The notes under the pieces: model-generated | Told to the model about the DNA's origin: nothing | Database searches by the model: none | Seen by the model: the letters and a program-made list of their open reading frames with translations, nothing else | Shown here: positions 42,683 to 51,564 of the stretch, one piece after another | How the letters are laid out: each line of letters begins with the position of its first letter | Position numbering within the stretch: the stretch's first letter is position 1 | Program-made: the position numbers and the translations under genes | Assembly: GCA_016906335.1 (NCBI GenBank) | Contig: JADEYG010000015.1 | Span: 186,001-250,000, forward strand | Direction of reading: 5' to 3' | Origin: Novakomyces olei | Lineage: Eukaryota > Ascomycota > Novakomycetes > Novakomycetales > Novakomycetaceae | Length of the DNA: 64,000 nt

Positions 42683-45051
42683 TTTCGATCACGTTTGCTT
42701 GCGGTTTGCAAGATCGTAATTACAATACAGGGTACGGTATACTAGCGAATACTATAAATACATAATTAAACATACGCAAATATTATTCAGTTTATTATTA
42801 TGCAGATTATTATTCAGAGTATTTTCCAGATTATATTAATCAGATAATAGTTACAGTATAATACTATGTGGATTTAAACTGATTGATTGAAGCAAGGCAA
42901 ATATTTGCCGGACTTTCAACTATTGCATGCGCCCATAGAGCATTTCTCTTCGTCTCCATACTGATAGACTTGAGGTCCTAATTGACGCTCACACCGTCAG
43001 GCAGGATGTCTCTGGTCATGTTGAGCACGTGTAGGGTAGGGTAGTGCCGTCACGTTTGTTTGTATATACTAAACAACTCTAGCTGCGATATAGAGCAGTA
43101 GGTTTAAGAAATATATATGTATATATCGTGAATTGTATGACGCACAGCTAGAACTGTTAATGTACTTTATATATGTAGTAAGTAGTCTTTTAGGATGAGC
43201 ACGGATTTAAGTTACAAGTAACGGTACCGTCACCGGTGCAGACGCTTAATCCTACAGGATTATGCTGATGTCGGCCAGCAAGTATTATGTAATACAACCA
43301 CGTGGCGATGACTGTGTAATTAAGGGCGCTCAGGTGTGCTGGCAAGTATGAATGATCGCGGGTACATGACGTCGTTCGGGCCAGGCCCTCGATTTAATGT
43401 TATATGATCAGTGCTTTTGTCTTCTATACTCGCAGTCATTGTTATGCATGAAGCGGATAACAAGTATGCTGTATCGGTGGAATACTCTTGTGCTTTTTGC
43501 TGTTTTATTTACAATTCAAAATTATCATAATGACACGGCAGCAATTCTGCAATTGTGATTCATTGTCAATATTATGTGCCGTAAAGGACGGTACAACCAA
43601 AGTTAGACATGTCAAATTCAATGTTGCCTACGTCATCAATGATCACAGAATAATAAATAGCGGTCAAATTTGGGTAAGATTTCTATGAATTTATCAATTT
43701 TATGTAGACGATATGACAAGCTTTAATTTGACAGCAATCTTTGGCCTCGATTCGCCAATAATTAGTAACTAAGATTCTTAGCCATTTGAGAATCTATTAA
43801 TTCTACTGTACTTTTGTATTGATTTTATTATATTTTTTAATTCCCATTTTTTCTTCTTTTATTTTCGTCTGCCAGTATTCTTCAGCTTCTTTAGTGATCT
43901 CCACGTTTGGTCGACGCAACTTTCAAGCACTCTTTTCATGCTCATGACTGCGCTTCCATCGGTCCTTGGTTTAACTAAATAACTATTTAATTAATTGTTT
44001 ATTTTGATAATCAGCTCGTTCATCCATTCAGATTCATCCGTTCAATTGGGTTACCGATAACGAAGGTGCTGTGAATGAGGAATGTAAACATCAAACCGAC
44101 AGCAATAGAAAGAAACTGTAGAACTATAGAAGAAAAGCAATAGAAAAATTCGTTTAGCATCTCCCGCATACGGAGATATAAGCGAGGCAAAGTGAGCAGG
44201 CCCTGAGGCGCTCTAGGGACGAAAGACAAAGCAAGAAGCGCAGAAATAAACTATGCGCCAGTCAATTAAACGCAAATAGGAAGGGTCGCACAACATACTG
44301 TCCACTAATTTAATATCTCCAGTCAACAATTGCACGATTGCGTAGACTATACACCTTTAAATTGCCCGCGCCAAGTACTTCTCGCCTTATCTAGTGATAG
44401 TCCGGAACAATCGTCTGTTTCGAGCTCGAAACCTCGGACTGGTCAAAATCAAAGCGATGGATAATCCACCGCCGCGACCCGATTGAGTAGTAATCAAACG
44501 GTAATTAAACAGAAATAAAAATAAGATTAATGTTTAATTAGACTGCACTAAAATGGTCGAGTAATGTGTAGTGATAGCCGTATGTAATTTAAAAGTATGT
44601 AATTTAGGCATATGTAATATACAAATATGTAATTTATTTCCATGTAATTAAACAATTGCAATATACGGTATGATTGCAATTAGACGTAATAAAACACTAG
44701 AATGATATCACAACAATCTTCGCTAGTACCAAACTAGGCAGTGTTCCGCAAGATTAGCCAATCACATTGGGCCTGTCACTCACGGGCCTTGACCTGATTG
44801 GTCAGACAGCCCGTAATAGTCCGCAGCGCCGGAGCGAAAGCGCGTGCGAGCTCATTACGTATGATGTCACGTTATTTAACGATAATTTCAGCATTGTTCT
44901 ACAGGGCAACAATTAGGCAAGGCGCCGGTGCCGGCCAACAATATAAATAATGGACGAGCAGCCACCGGAAGATCTTCATCCTCAACCTTGATACAACTCG
45001 GACATTAACATTTGAGTTTATCCTTTTACTTTATCCTTATACAATTAAACT
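42683..45051. other. Gene-poor 2.4 kb spacer
   Basis: This is the longest gene-free stretch. The EGD2 side is its promoter and exon 1 leader. The middle carries several short palindromes (ACGGTACCGT near 43221; TAATCCT/AGGATTA near 43247) but no convincing gene. A minus-strand frame around 44020-44260 could encode a short hydrophobic peptide, but its start and function are unclear. The right end is the aldo-keto reductase promoter. Confidence 0.45.
44757..44949 (+). promoter_or_regulatory. Promoter of the aldo-keto reductase: CCAAT boxes and TATA box
   Basis: A CCAAT box at 44758-44762 and an inverted one (ATTGG) at 44797-44801 lie about 290 and 250 bp before the start codon. A TATAAATA at 44942-44949 lies about 105 bp before the ATG, with a pyrimidine-rich leader after it. 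The arrangement fits a regulated, highly expressed TATA promoter. Confidence 0.5.
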
Positions 45052-45978
45052 ATGTCGCAAGGAAAGTTTTTCACTTTGAACACTGGCGCCAAGATTCCGG
45101 CTGTTGGTATCGGCACTTACAAGTCAAAGCCCTCCGAGGTTAAAGAGGCTGTTGCGGTTGCCCTGGAAACAGGCTATCGTCATGTCGACTGCGCCTTCCG
45201 CTACATGAACGAGAAGGAAGCCGGTGAAGCTATCCAGGAATCAGGTGTGCCTCGCAACGAGCTCTTTGTGACTTCCAAGCTGTGGAACACTTACCACTCC
45301 CGCGTGGAGGAGGCACTCGACATGTCTCTGGAGAATTTGGGCTTGGAGTACCTCGACCTGTACTTGATGCACTACCCTGTACCCATGCAGCCAGGTGTCA
45401 ATGACAAGGATTATCCCAAAGACGAGCGCGGTGAGATTCTGCACCAAAAGAACTGGAGCATCAACAACACGTGGGCCCAGATGGAGAAGCTTTTGGATAC
45501 TGGTAAAGTCAAGGCCATTGGTGTCTCCAACTTTGACACAAAGCACTTGGAGCAATTGGCTTCTACTGCCCGTGTAACGCCTGCTGTCAACCAGGTCGAA
45601 TTGCACCCACTGCTCTCTCAGGAACGGCTCAAGAACTATTGCGATGATCACAACATCCACTTGACAGCCTACTCCCCACTGGGATCTGCCTCGAGCTCAT
45701 TGCACACTGAACCGATCATCCAGTCTATTGCCGACAAGAATGGGCTTTCTACCGCTCAGGTTATGGTCTCTTGGGGTATCGCCAAGGGCTGGTCTGTGCT
45801 GCCCAAGTCTGTAACGCCAGAGCGTATCCGCAGCAATTTCAAGACCGTCGATCTCTCTCCAGAGGACGTTGAGGCTATCGACGGCATTGGCAAGCGCGAC
45901 CGTAAGCGATACCTTGACTACAAGCTTGGTGTAGAGTTGTTTGGCGACGACAAGCACTGGAAGCCGGTTGAAGCTTAA
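45052..45978 (+). CDS. Aldo-keto reductase (Gcy1/Ypr1 type)
   Basis: The single-exon product has 308 residues, the family length. It folds as a TIM barrel and reduces aldehydes or ketones with NADPH. The catalytic tetrad is visible: Asp46, Tyr51 (HVDCAFRYMNE), Lys76 (TSKLWN) and His107 (LMHYP). Other signatures are GVSNFDTKHLEQL and VNQVELHPLLSQE, the SPLGSAS phosphate loop and LPKSVTPERIRSNF, the NADP-binding IPKS-type motif. Within yeast the nearest types are Gcy1/Ypr1 glycerol or methylglyoxal reductases and D-xylose reductase; the substrate is not decidable. Codon use is the most biased in the window (GGT, GTC, AAG), and a strong promoter lies upstream, so it is probably abundant. Confidence 0.93.
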   Translation: MSQGKFFTLNTGAKIPAVGIGTYKSKPSEVKEAVAVALETGYRHVDCAFRYMNEKEAGEAIQESGVPRNELFVTSKLWNTYHSRVEEALDMSLENLGLEYLDLYLMHYPVPMQPGVNDKDYPKDERGEILHQKNWSINNTWAQMEKLLDTGKVKAIGVSNFDTKHLEQLASTARVTPAVNQVELHPLLSQERLKNYCDDHNIHLTAYSPLGSASSSLHTEPIIQSIADKNGLSTAQVMVSWGIAKGWSVLPKSVTPERIRSNFKTVDLSPEDVEAIDGIGKRDRKRYLDYKLGVELFGDDKHWKPVEA

Positions 45979-46553
45979 ATGATTTATTGTACATAACGCA
46001 CTCTTGAGAGGTTGGTTGGATTACTGGGGATATGACTTTTACACGATTTAGACACACGTTGCCGCTGAGGCAGTCGGGTTATGATTTTTTTGCATATGAT
46101 AGATCTAGACTTTGAATCTAATTAGAATCAAATAATATACGCATTAACTAGACAAATTATCGATTCAAGTAAACTCGAATGCTTAAACATTTTATCATAT
46201 TATATTATATTTTATTATATTTTATTATATTTTATTATATATATATATTTTAATTTTCTTTACAATTGTAAATGCTCTGTATTACGCGCAAGGAACCTAT
46301 TTGCTCTAGCTGCCAATAATTTACCGGTTTGCAGTGGACTAAAGATACTGGCTAGAGTTGTCTAGAGACCGGACCATGCCACAATATTAACTTACTATTC
46401 AGGTTCTCAAAGAATCATATATTAATTACAAATGATTAGAGAAGAGTATGTACAAGCGCGCAAAAGACCGATATAAACCAGCTCGCGACTAGAAGCAGTT
46501 TAGAAGGCGAGACGAGTAGGGTACTCCTTTATTTACAAACAATGCTGGGCGGC
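45979..46553. other. Convergent intergenic region with AT repeat
   Basis: 575 bp between convergent genes. A (TTTTATTATA)-type AT microsatellite spans about 46196-46250. Nothing else is supported. Confidence 0.5.
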
Positions 46554-47585
46554 TCACACGACTAGATAGTAAAGTACTGAGGCTAGCGCGCCAACAAGAA
46601 GCGTCTGACCAACCGGCCGCGTTGTCAGAAAAGCCCCGAACCCGATTGCTCTGTCTACAGCCACCATTTGCCAGGGCTGAGGCTCAGCGCAGTTACCGGC
46701 AGCCGTTGAGGCAACAGGCGACAGTGCAAGGTCCAAGTCAAATACAAGACTTACGGGCTTATGATCAGAGGAGTCAATGGCAGGGAGGGCAAAGTAGCCT
46801 CTGACTTGAATACCAGAATCCTTATGGAAAAGGATCCGATCACAGTAGCTCGGCGTCCTTTGCTGGTCCAATCGTAGCCCACTACCGAATAGGTATTTAA
46901 ACGTAGGGGCGAACACAAATTCGCTCTCTGAGAATGAGGTGAAGGCTTGACCCTTTTCGCGTGTCAGCACCAGTTGATCATGGCGTTGCATCTCTGTAAT
47001 TTCGCTGTCTGTAAACTGAGACGCTTCCAATTTATGCGGATTATCCATGGCCACACGGTAATTTAAATCTCCAAAAAACAATGCGCTGGATTCGAATTCG
47101 CGCTCGATCCTTTGAAAGTCCTTATTGCGCTGTGCAAAGTTGCCTGCGTGAGCCGTTAAATGAGCCGATACAAAGGTAAGCGTGTGCGCTCGTTTGCCTT
47201 CGTGGAGCACAGTCAGAGTACACGAAATAGCTCCCTTAACACCGGACCCAGCGACACCCAAAGGCAGGCACTGAAAGGCAATATCGACGACGATTCCTCC
47301 GTTTGCAAATATAAGAACCGCGTTTGTACCAAACCAATACTCGCCGGCCAGTCGGTACTCGCTGCCGTACGATGAAGAAAGCTTTGAAAAACTCTCAATG
47401 GCGGCATTTTTGTATTGGTTTTCGTTAAAGAGCAGAGCCTCTACATAAGGCGCATACTCTTGCAGCCCAACAATGAAAAGGTCGGGAGCGACCTCTGTAC
47501 TTTTGTGGCCATCCCGCCAGACTGGAATCAACGAGTCTGGAACTGCAGCAGATCCGCAGTTAAATGTAAGAACGGCGACGCGCAT
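46554..47585 (-). CDS. INP54: Tail-anchored inositol-polyphosphate 5-phosphatase
   Basis: The product of 343 residues begins MRVAVLTFNCGS at the ATG 47585. It is a PI(4,5)P2 5-phosphatase. Hallmarks are VGLQEYAP, the WFGTNAVLIFA strand, HLTAHAGNF, FFGDLNYRV, PSYCDRILFHKD and the final SSDHKPVSLVFDL catalytic Asp-His motif of the DNase-I-like fold. The last 25 residues form a hydrophobic segment (GQTLLVGALASVLYYLVV), the tail anchor that holds yeast Inp54 (384 aa) on the ER. The frame extends upstream to a TTG only. Downstream it converges with the aldo-keto reductase. Confidence 0.9.
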   Translation of the reverse strand: MRVAVLTFNCGSAAVPDSLIPVWRDGHKSTEVAPDLFIVGLQEYAPYVEALLFNENQYKNAAIESFSKLSSSYGSEYRLAGEYWFGTNAVLIFANGGIVVDIAFQCLPLGVAGSGVKGAISCTLTVLHEGKRAHTLTFVSAHLTAHAGNFAQRNKDFQRIEREFESSALFFGDLNYRVAMDNPHKLEASQFTDSEITEMQRHDQLVLTREKGQAFTSFSESEFVFAPTFKYLFGSGLRLDQQRTPSYCDRILFHKDSGIQVRGYFALPAIDSSDHKPVSLVFDLDLALSPVASTAAGNCAEPQPWQMVAVDRAIGFGAFLTTRPVGQTLLVGALASVLYYLVV

Positions 47586-47986
47586 ATGCGTCAAACTGAA
47601 ATAGCACTCAACGCCAGTGGATCAGCTTGCTGCTATCAATAGCCGTTCATCAGCAGTGCGCTTTATAATCCAAATAATAATTGACTAGAATAATTGGAAA
47701 TAATTGAAAATAATTGGAAATTGTCAATTGATTATAATAATTGAGAATAACAATTTACTAAAATAATTGATTATAATAATTGATTATAATTGAGAATATT
47801 ATTGACAATATCATTATGGGTGACGATGCACGTAATCTTCCATAGTATTAAGAATATAGAGTGTAATAGTCCCACGGTGGAAGTACGCATCAATGAGAAA
47901 ATACCATTATAATACAGCGTAAATAACAAACAAATCTAGAGGGGCGTTCAAGCTGCGAGGGCTCAATACAAAATACGCCTGACAAA
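47586..47986. other. Divergent promoter of INP54 and SNC1
   Basis: 400 bp, rich in imperfect AATTGATTATAAT-type repeats (about 47660-47810). No gene is seen. Confidence 0.45.
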
Positions 47987-48469
47987 ATGTCGAATTCCGC
48001 TCCCTACGATCCATACATTCCCGGTGAAAGTGCCGCGGATGGCTCTAATGCTGCCGGCGCGGGTCGCTCAGGCAATGCCCGCACGCAAGCGATACAGCAG
48101 CAGATTGATGATACAGTTGGGATCATGCGCGATAATATAAACAAAGTGTCCGAGCGTGGAGAGCGTCTCGACAACCTTCAGGACAAGACGGGTATCCTAG
48201 TGCTTACTTGATTTTGATTTTGATTTTGTTCTCTCAATATGTCTGCCCCCAGCGAAGGCTAACTACCAGATAATTTGGCTGTATCTGCTCAAGGCTTTCG
48301 CCGAGGTGCTAATCGTGTACGGAAACAAATGTGGTGGAAAGACATGCGTATGCGGATTTGCCTTTTTGTTGCAGTTATCATTTTGCTTGTCGTTATCATT
48401 GGTAAGAAACTCATTGCCGCGTGTTGCTCATGACTTGTAGTACCCGTTGTAATCAAAGCGCGACACTAG
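47987..48469 (+). CDS. SNC1: R-SNARE synaptobrevin Snc1/Snc2, three exons
   Basis: Exons 47987-48191, 48270-48401 and 48441-48469 encode 121 residues. Snc proteins sit on secretory and recycling vesicles and pair with the plasma-membrane SNAREs Sso and Sec9. The R-SNARE helix runs from about residue 35 to 90 and includes the zero-layer arginine in [13 protein letters not shown]. The sequence [20 protein letters not shown] and [12 protein letters not shown] leads to a C-terminal membrane anchor whose end ([10 protein letters not shown]) is supplied by a nine-codon last exon after a 39-nt intron. The first intron ends GCTAACTACCAG. The order and spacing equal the 117-residue budding-yeast proteins. 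Confidence 0.95.
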
Positions 48470-49014
48470 GCGTGGCCCGACTATACCTGTGGTTTGAGTT
48501 TTACAAATATCGAATTTTTGCCGTATAAGTTTGGCTTTGTCAATGGTTAAATGGTCTAGTAGGACAGAGATAGTCGTATGGGGTTATTGATTTAGTGTCC
48601 GTCCCAACTGCTATTGGCGGCCAAGTCCATTTGCTTCTCTTCTTTTACTCTATATTCCACGATTTTGTTTTGTTTAGTTGTAGCGCGCTTTGCTTGTGCG
48701 ATCAAGTTATCGTTCTTTGTATTGAATCATTTTACTCTGGCAATGTAGTGTAATTACTAGGGGACGGGACAGTTCCCAAGTGTCAAAGCCAATATTGCAC
48801 CTATGGCCTGTGATGCTTTGTAGACTTTTGAGAATTCGAGATGCTCTCATTCCTTTTTGACGTTTAGTTCAAAGCGAAACACCAATGCTTTAGCCCGTGA
48901 GCACTTTGCCGTGGAACTCTAAAGCGGGAAACGCAATTATTTGAAACTTGTATATATATATTAATTTATTGACTACTCTAGCACTTTCTCGTCTATAATG
49001 GTCGATTATGCGCA
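48470..49014. other. Intergenic region upstream of tRNA-Thr
   Basis: 545 bp between SNC1 and the tRNA gene. No gene is seen. Confidence 0.4.
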
Positions 49015-49097
49015 GCCGTTGTGGCGTAGTTGGCTAACGCGTGGCACTTGTACTACATGCAATGCCAAGATCGTCGGTTCGACTCCGATCAGCGGCA
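49015..49097 (+). tRNA. tRNA-Thr (anticodon TGT) with a 9-nt intron
   Basis: The acceptor stem GCCGTTG pairs with CAGCGGC, with A as discriminator. The D arm is GCG...CGC with TAGTTGG, the T arm is GTCGG-TTCGACT-CCGAT, and the anticodon stem is TGGCA/TGCCA. The 16-nt loop CTTGTACTACATGCAA fits a TGT anticodon at 34-36, A37, then the intron CTACATGCA before position 38. Sequence around the T arm (AGATC-TCGGTTC) resembles yeast tRNA-Thr. A TTTTTTT Pol III terminator follows at about 49101-49107. Confidence 0.95.
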
Positions 49098-49712
49098 TTG
49101 TTTTTTTGTCTGCTATTTTTTATTACTATGACTTATTGCTTATAAAGAAAAGAGACAATAAGAAGTAGCAATAAAGTTTCGTTTTCCAGAATTGACAATT
49201 AAATATGTTGTTTGTAAGAAGTCTATAGGTTCTAACTGTAGCAACTACAACCCTAAAAGATTTTTTGAGCAAAAGATACTTTAGGAACCGTAGAATCGGC
49301 CGCCCGTAAACTTTTTTGTTGTGAAAACTCAAATTACAAGCAATATTGTAAGCGTTGGAAACGCTCTTTAATGTTTCCTGAACTAAAGCGACGGGCTCCG
49401 AGGAACAAATGAAACTTATAAAACAAAGTTTACAATTCTTTGATGAGACATACAGAAAAGATTCAAAGAAATCTGAAATTATCCTACAAGACACGAGTAT
49501 GAAAATGAGTGGTATGATACAATCTTCGCCTTCCCCAAAAATGCAAGCCAACTTTCAAGGCTAAAAATAAGCAACTATCAACACCTAGAGCACCTTTCCG
49601 CTTGGAATAATAAAAATATAGAGAAAAAGAGAAAAATCAAGAATTTAATAAGATAAAAACAACAGCAGAGATCATGAAATAAAACCAGACAATAATTTCA
49701 TCACATGCAAAT
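49098..49712. other. Intergenic region downstream of tRNA-Thr
   Basis: 615 bp. A 142-codon minus-strand frame (49126-49551) has only a TTG start, an irregular Cys/Phe/Ile-rich composition and no domain; I do not call it. Otherwise AT-rich. Confidence 0.4.
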
Positions 49713-51131
49713 TTACATAATCACATCTAGAGCCTTTAACAATTGACTATGCTCTGCACGCCGGCTCCCACAGCCTTCACCTTGTCCAGCAGCGGCTTCA
49801 GATATTTTAGGGTCAGCAGCCACCATGGCAGAAACCGCTCGCCGCGTCTCTAAATTCGGCGTCCACAGCTGCAGGGCGCGATAATAAGCGCTGGTCTGCA
49901 CAAAATGCTGAGCCAAGGAAATAACAATCCCCTCATACTTTGCGGCTTCTGCTGACCGGCGAGATAAAGGAACAGCGTTTAAAGCAAGGCAGGCTGCATC
50001 AAATCGGCCCCGTGACAACAACCAGCGGATAATTCCGAGTTCTTGCCCGGAAATAGCCGATGCAAACCATGAGCAAGAGATGTAGCGTTCCACAATATCA
50101 TTACGGCCTTTGCGAACTGCCGATTTCAGCAGTAATCGACCACAGGCAATCACTGTCCTATTGAAATTGGCAGCCTTTTCATGCAAAAGCTGCAATGTCT
50201 GCAAATCTTGCAGGCCAATTTGCAAGCTACCCCGTCTAACGAGCGTATAATAAAACATGGAGACAATGCCTGGCGTGTTTAAAAGGCTAATCTGCGTAGA
50301 ATTAGGCGATTCAGGCAGCCAATATGGCCTTAAACCCGTGTAAAAGGCCTCGAGTTGCGCATCCAGCGCAGGGGAGTGGCCACAATTGCTCTGAACTATT
50401 ATTTGAAGTAACAAAGCAGCAGCGTTGCTCGCTAAAGCCGATCGGGAAAAGAGGCCGATAGACTCGGGAGAGATTCCGAGTTGAGTCTCGGCTGCCTGAA
50501 GTAGTTGCATTGCATCATCGACTGTTGCCACCGCGTTTGCAGATGGAGAAGAGTTTAAATTGGCTCTGGCTCTTGATTTGTCTGCAGTGCAAGAAAACTT
50601 TGCCGCCGAAGAAACGCGGCTGCGCTCCCCACTTGCAAGCTGAGCAGTAGCCCTGCCGACTTGGCCCCCACCTGGTCCCCCACCTGGTCCCCCACTCGTA
50701 CCCCCACTCGTACTACTGACCCCCACTTTTCTTGTAGTTGCCTGTATTAACGGTGGAATTGCTTTTAAAACTGCGTGAGCATAACTCTGCTGGTACCTGT
50801 CCTTGTTCATTATACTCGCCAGCGTCTTCAAGGGCCGATCACTGCTGCGTATAGCTTCCAAATCCTTTTCTGCCTGATCAGCAGCAAAGCTGTGACCGAG
50901 TTTGCTGCCACTGCTCGTTCCATGGCCACTAGCATGCAGCGGGTTACTGTTGAGGGCAATATTGAAATGGTAGTTTATTGCTCGTGAAGCAGGAGCGTCT
51001 AAATGCCGCGAGAAAGATTTCTGTAAATCTTCCATTAGCTTTTGAGTTTGCTTGGTACGGAGCGGGAAATGCCTCGTCCACCCGGAAAAATGGGCTCGCA
51101 TGGCCGTGCTGAACGAGCCCCGCCTGATCAT
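49713..51131 (-). CDS. Probable mitochondrial helical protein of unknown function
   Basis: From the ATG at 51131 the frame gives 472 residues beginning MIRRGSFSTAMRAHFSGWTR, a basic, hydroxylated sequence that looks like a mitochondrial presequence. A low-complexity Ser/Gly/Pro tract near residue 155 (GGPGGGPGGG) is encoded by tandem CCCCCACCTGGT-like units. From about 225 on the protein is a run of Leu/Ala-rich helices (such as LQTLQLLHEKAANFNRTVIA and ELGIIRWLLSRGRFDAACLA) resembling PPR- or TPR-like repeats, so an RNA-binding or translational-activator role is possible but unproven. I do not recognise a named family. Confidence 0.6.
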   Translation of the reverse strand: MIRRGSFSTAMRAHFSGWTRHFPLRTKQTQKLMEDLQKSFSRHLDAPASRAINYHFNIALNSNPLHASGHGTSSGSKLGHSFAADQAEKDLEAIRSSDRPLKTLASIMNKDRYQQSYAHAVLKAIPPLIQATTRKVGVSSTSGGTSGGPGGGPGGGQVGRATAQLASGERSRVSSAAKFSCTADKSRARANLNSSPSANAVATVDDAMQLLQAAETQLGISPESIGLFSRSALASNAAALLLQIIVQSNCGHSPALDAQLEAFYTGLRPYWLPESPNSTQISLLNTPGIVSMFYYTLVRRGSLQIGLQDLQTLQLLHEKAANFNRTVIACGRLLLKSAVRKGRNDIVERYISCSWFASAISGQELGIIRWLLSRGRFDAACLALNAVPLSRRSAEAAKYEGIVISLAQHFVQTSAYYRALQLWTPNLETRRAVSAMVAADPKISEAAAGQGEGCGSRRAEHSQLLKALDVIM

Positions 51132-51564
51132 CTGGGCTGATTGACCTAATTTACACAATACTCTGCGTTTCTTGCTTGTAGATTTATTAGTGTTTTATAG
51201 CGTTAATCATATATATACACAATTATATACAATTAATTATATACAATTAATTTCTGTTATTTGCCGCGTTTAAATTATTAATAGTATACAGGCTCAATGT
51301 TGCAGTATTACAATATTGAAGTTACTGGTTATTTATTTATTTATCAGCTATTTTCTTCTCGACTGAATTCAATAAGCGAATGGCCAATTCGATTGACGGT
51401 ACAACCAGGATCGAGGAAAAAGCTTAAACACGAGGACAAACTATTCGTAAAAGACGGATTCAATTCAAGACCAGTTTGAGTTTTAAATAAATTAAAATAA
51501 TTAAATCAGATTCTAATCCAAATTCAATTTAGATCGAATCAAAGCAAAAGCAATCGACAACAAT
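51132..51564. other. AT-rich intergenic region
   Basis: 430 bp between DEF1 and the next minus-strand gene, with short ATATACAATTAAT repeats near 51210-51255. No feature is supported. Confidence 0.4.

Noticed and set aside
44020-44260. Hydrophobic small frame on the minus strand
   Set aside because: It could be an exon of a small membrane protein, but no ATG or convincing first exon could be placed.
49126-49551. 141-aa minus-strand frame after the tRNA
   Set aside because: Only a TTG start, erratic composition and no domain; likely a chance frame in AT-rich DNA.
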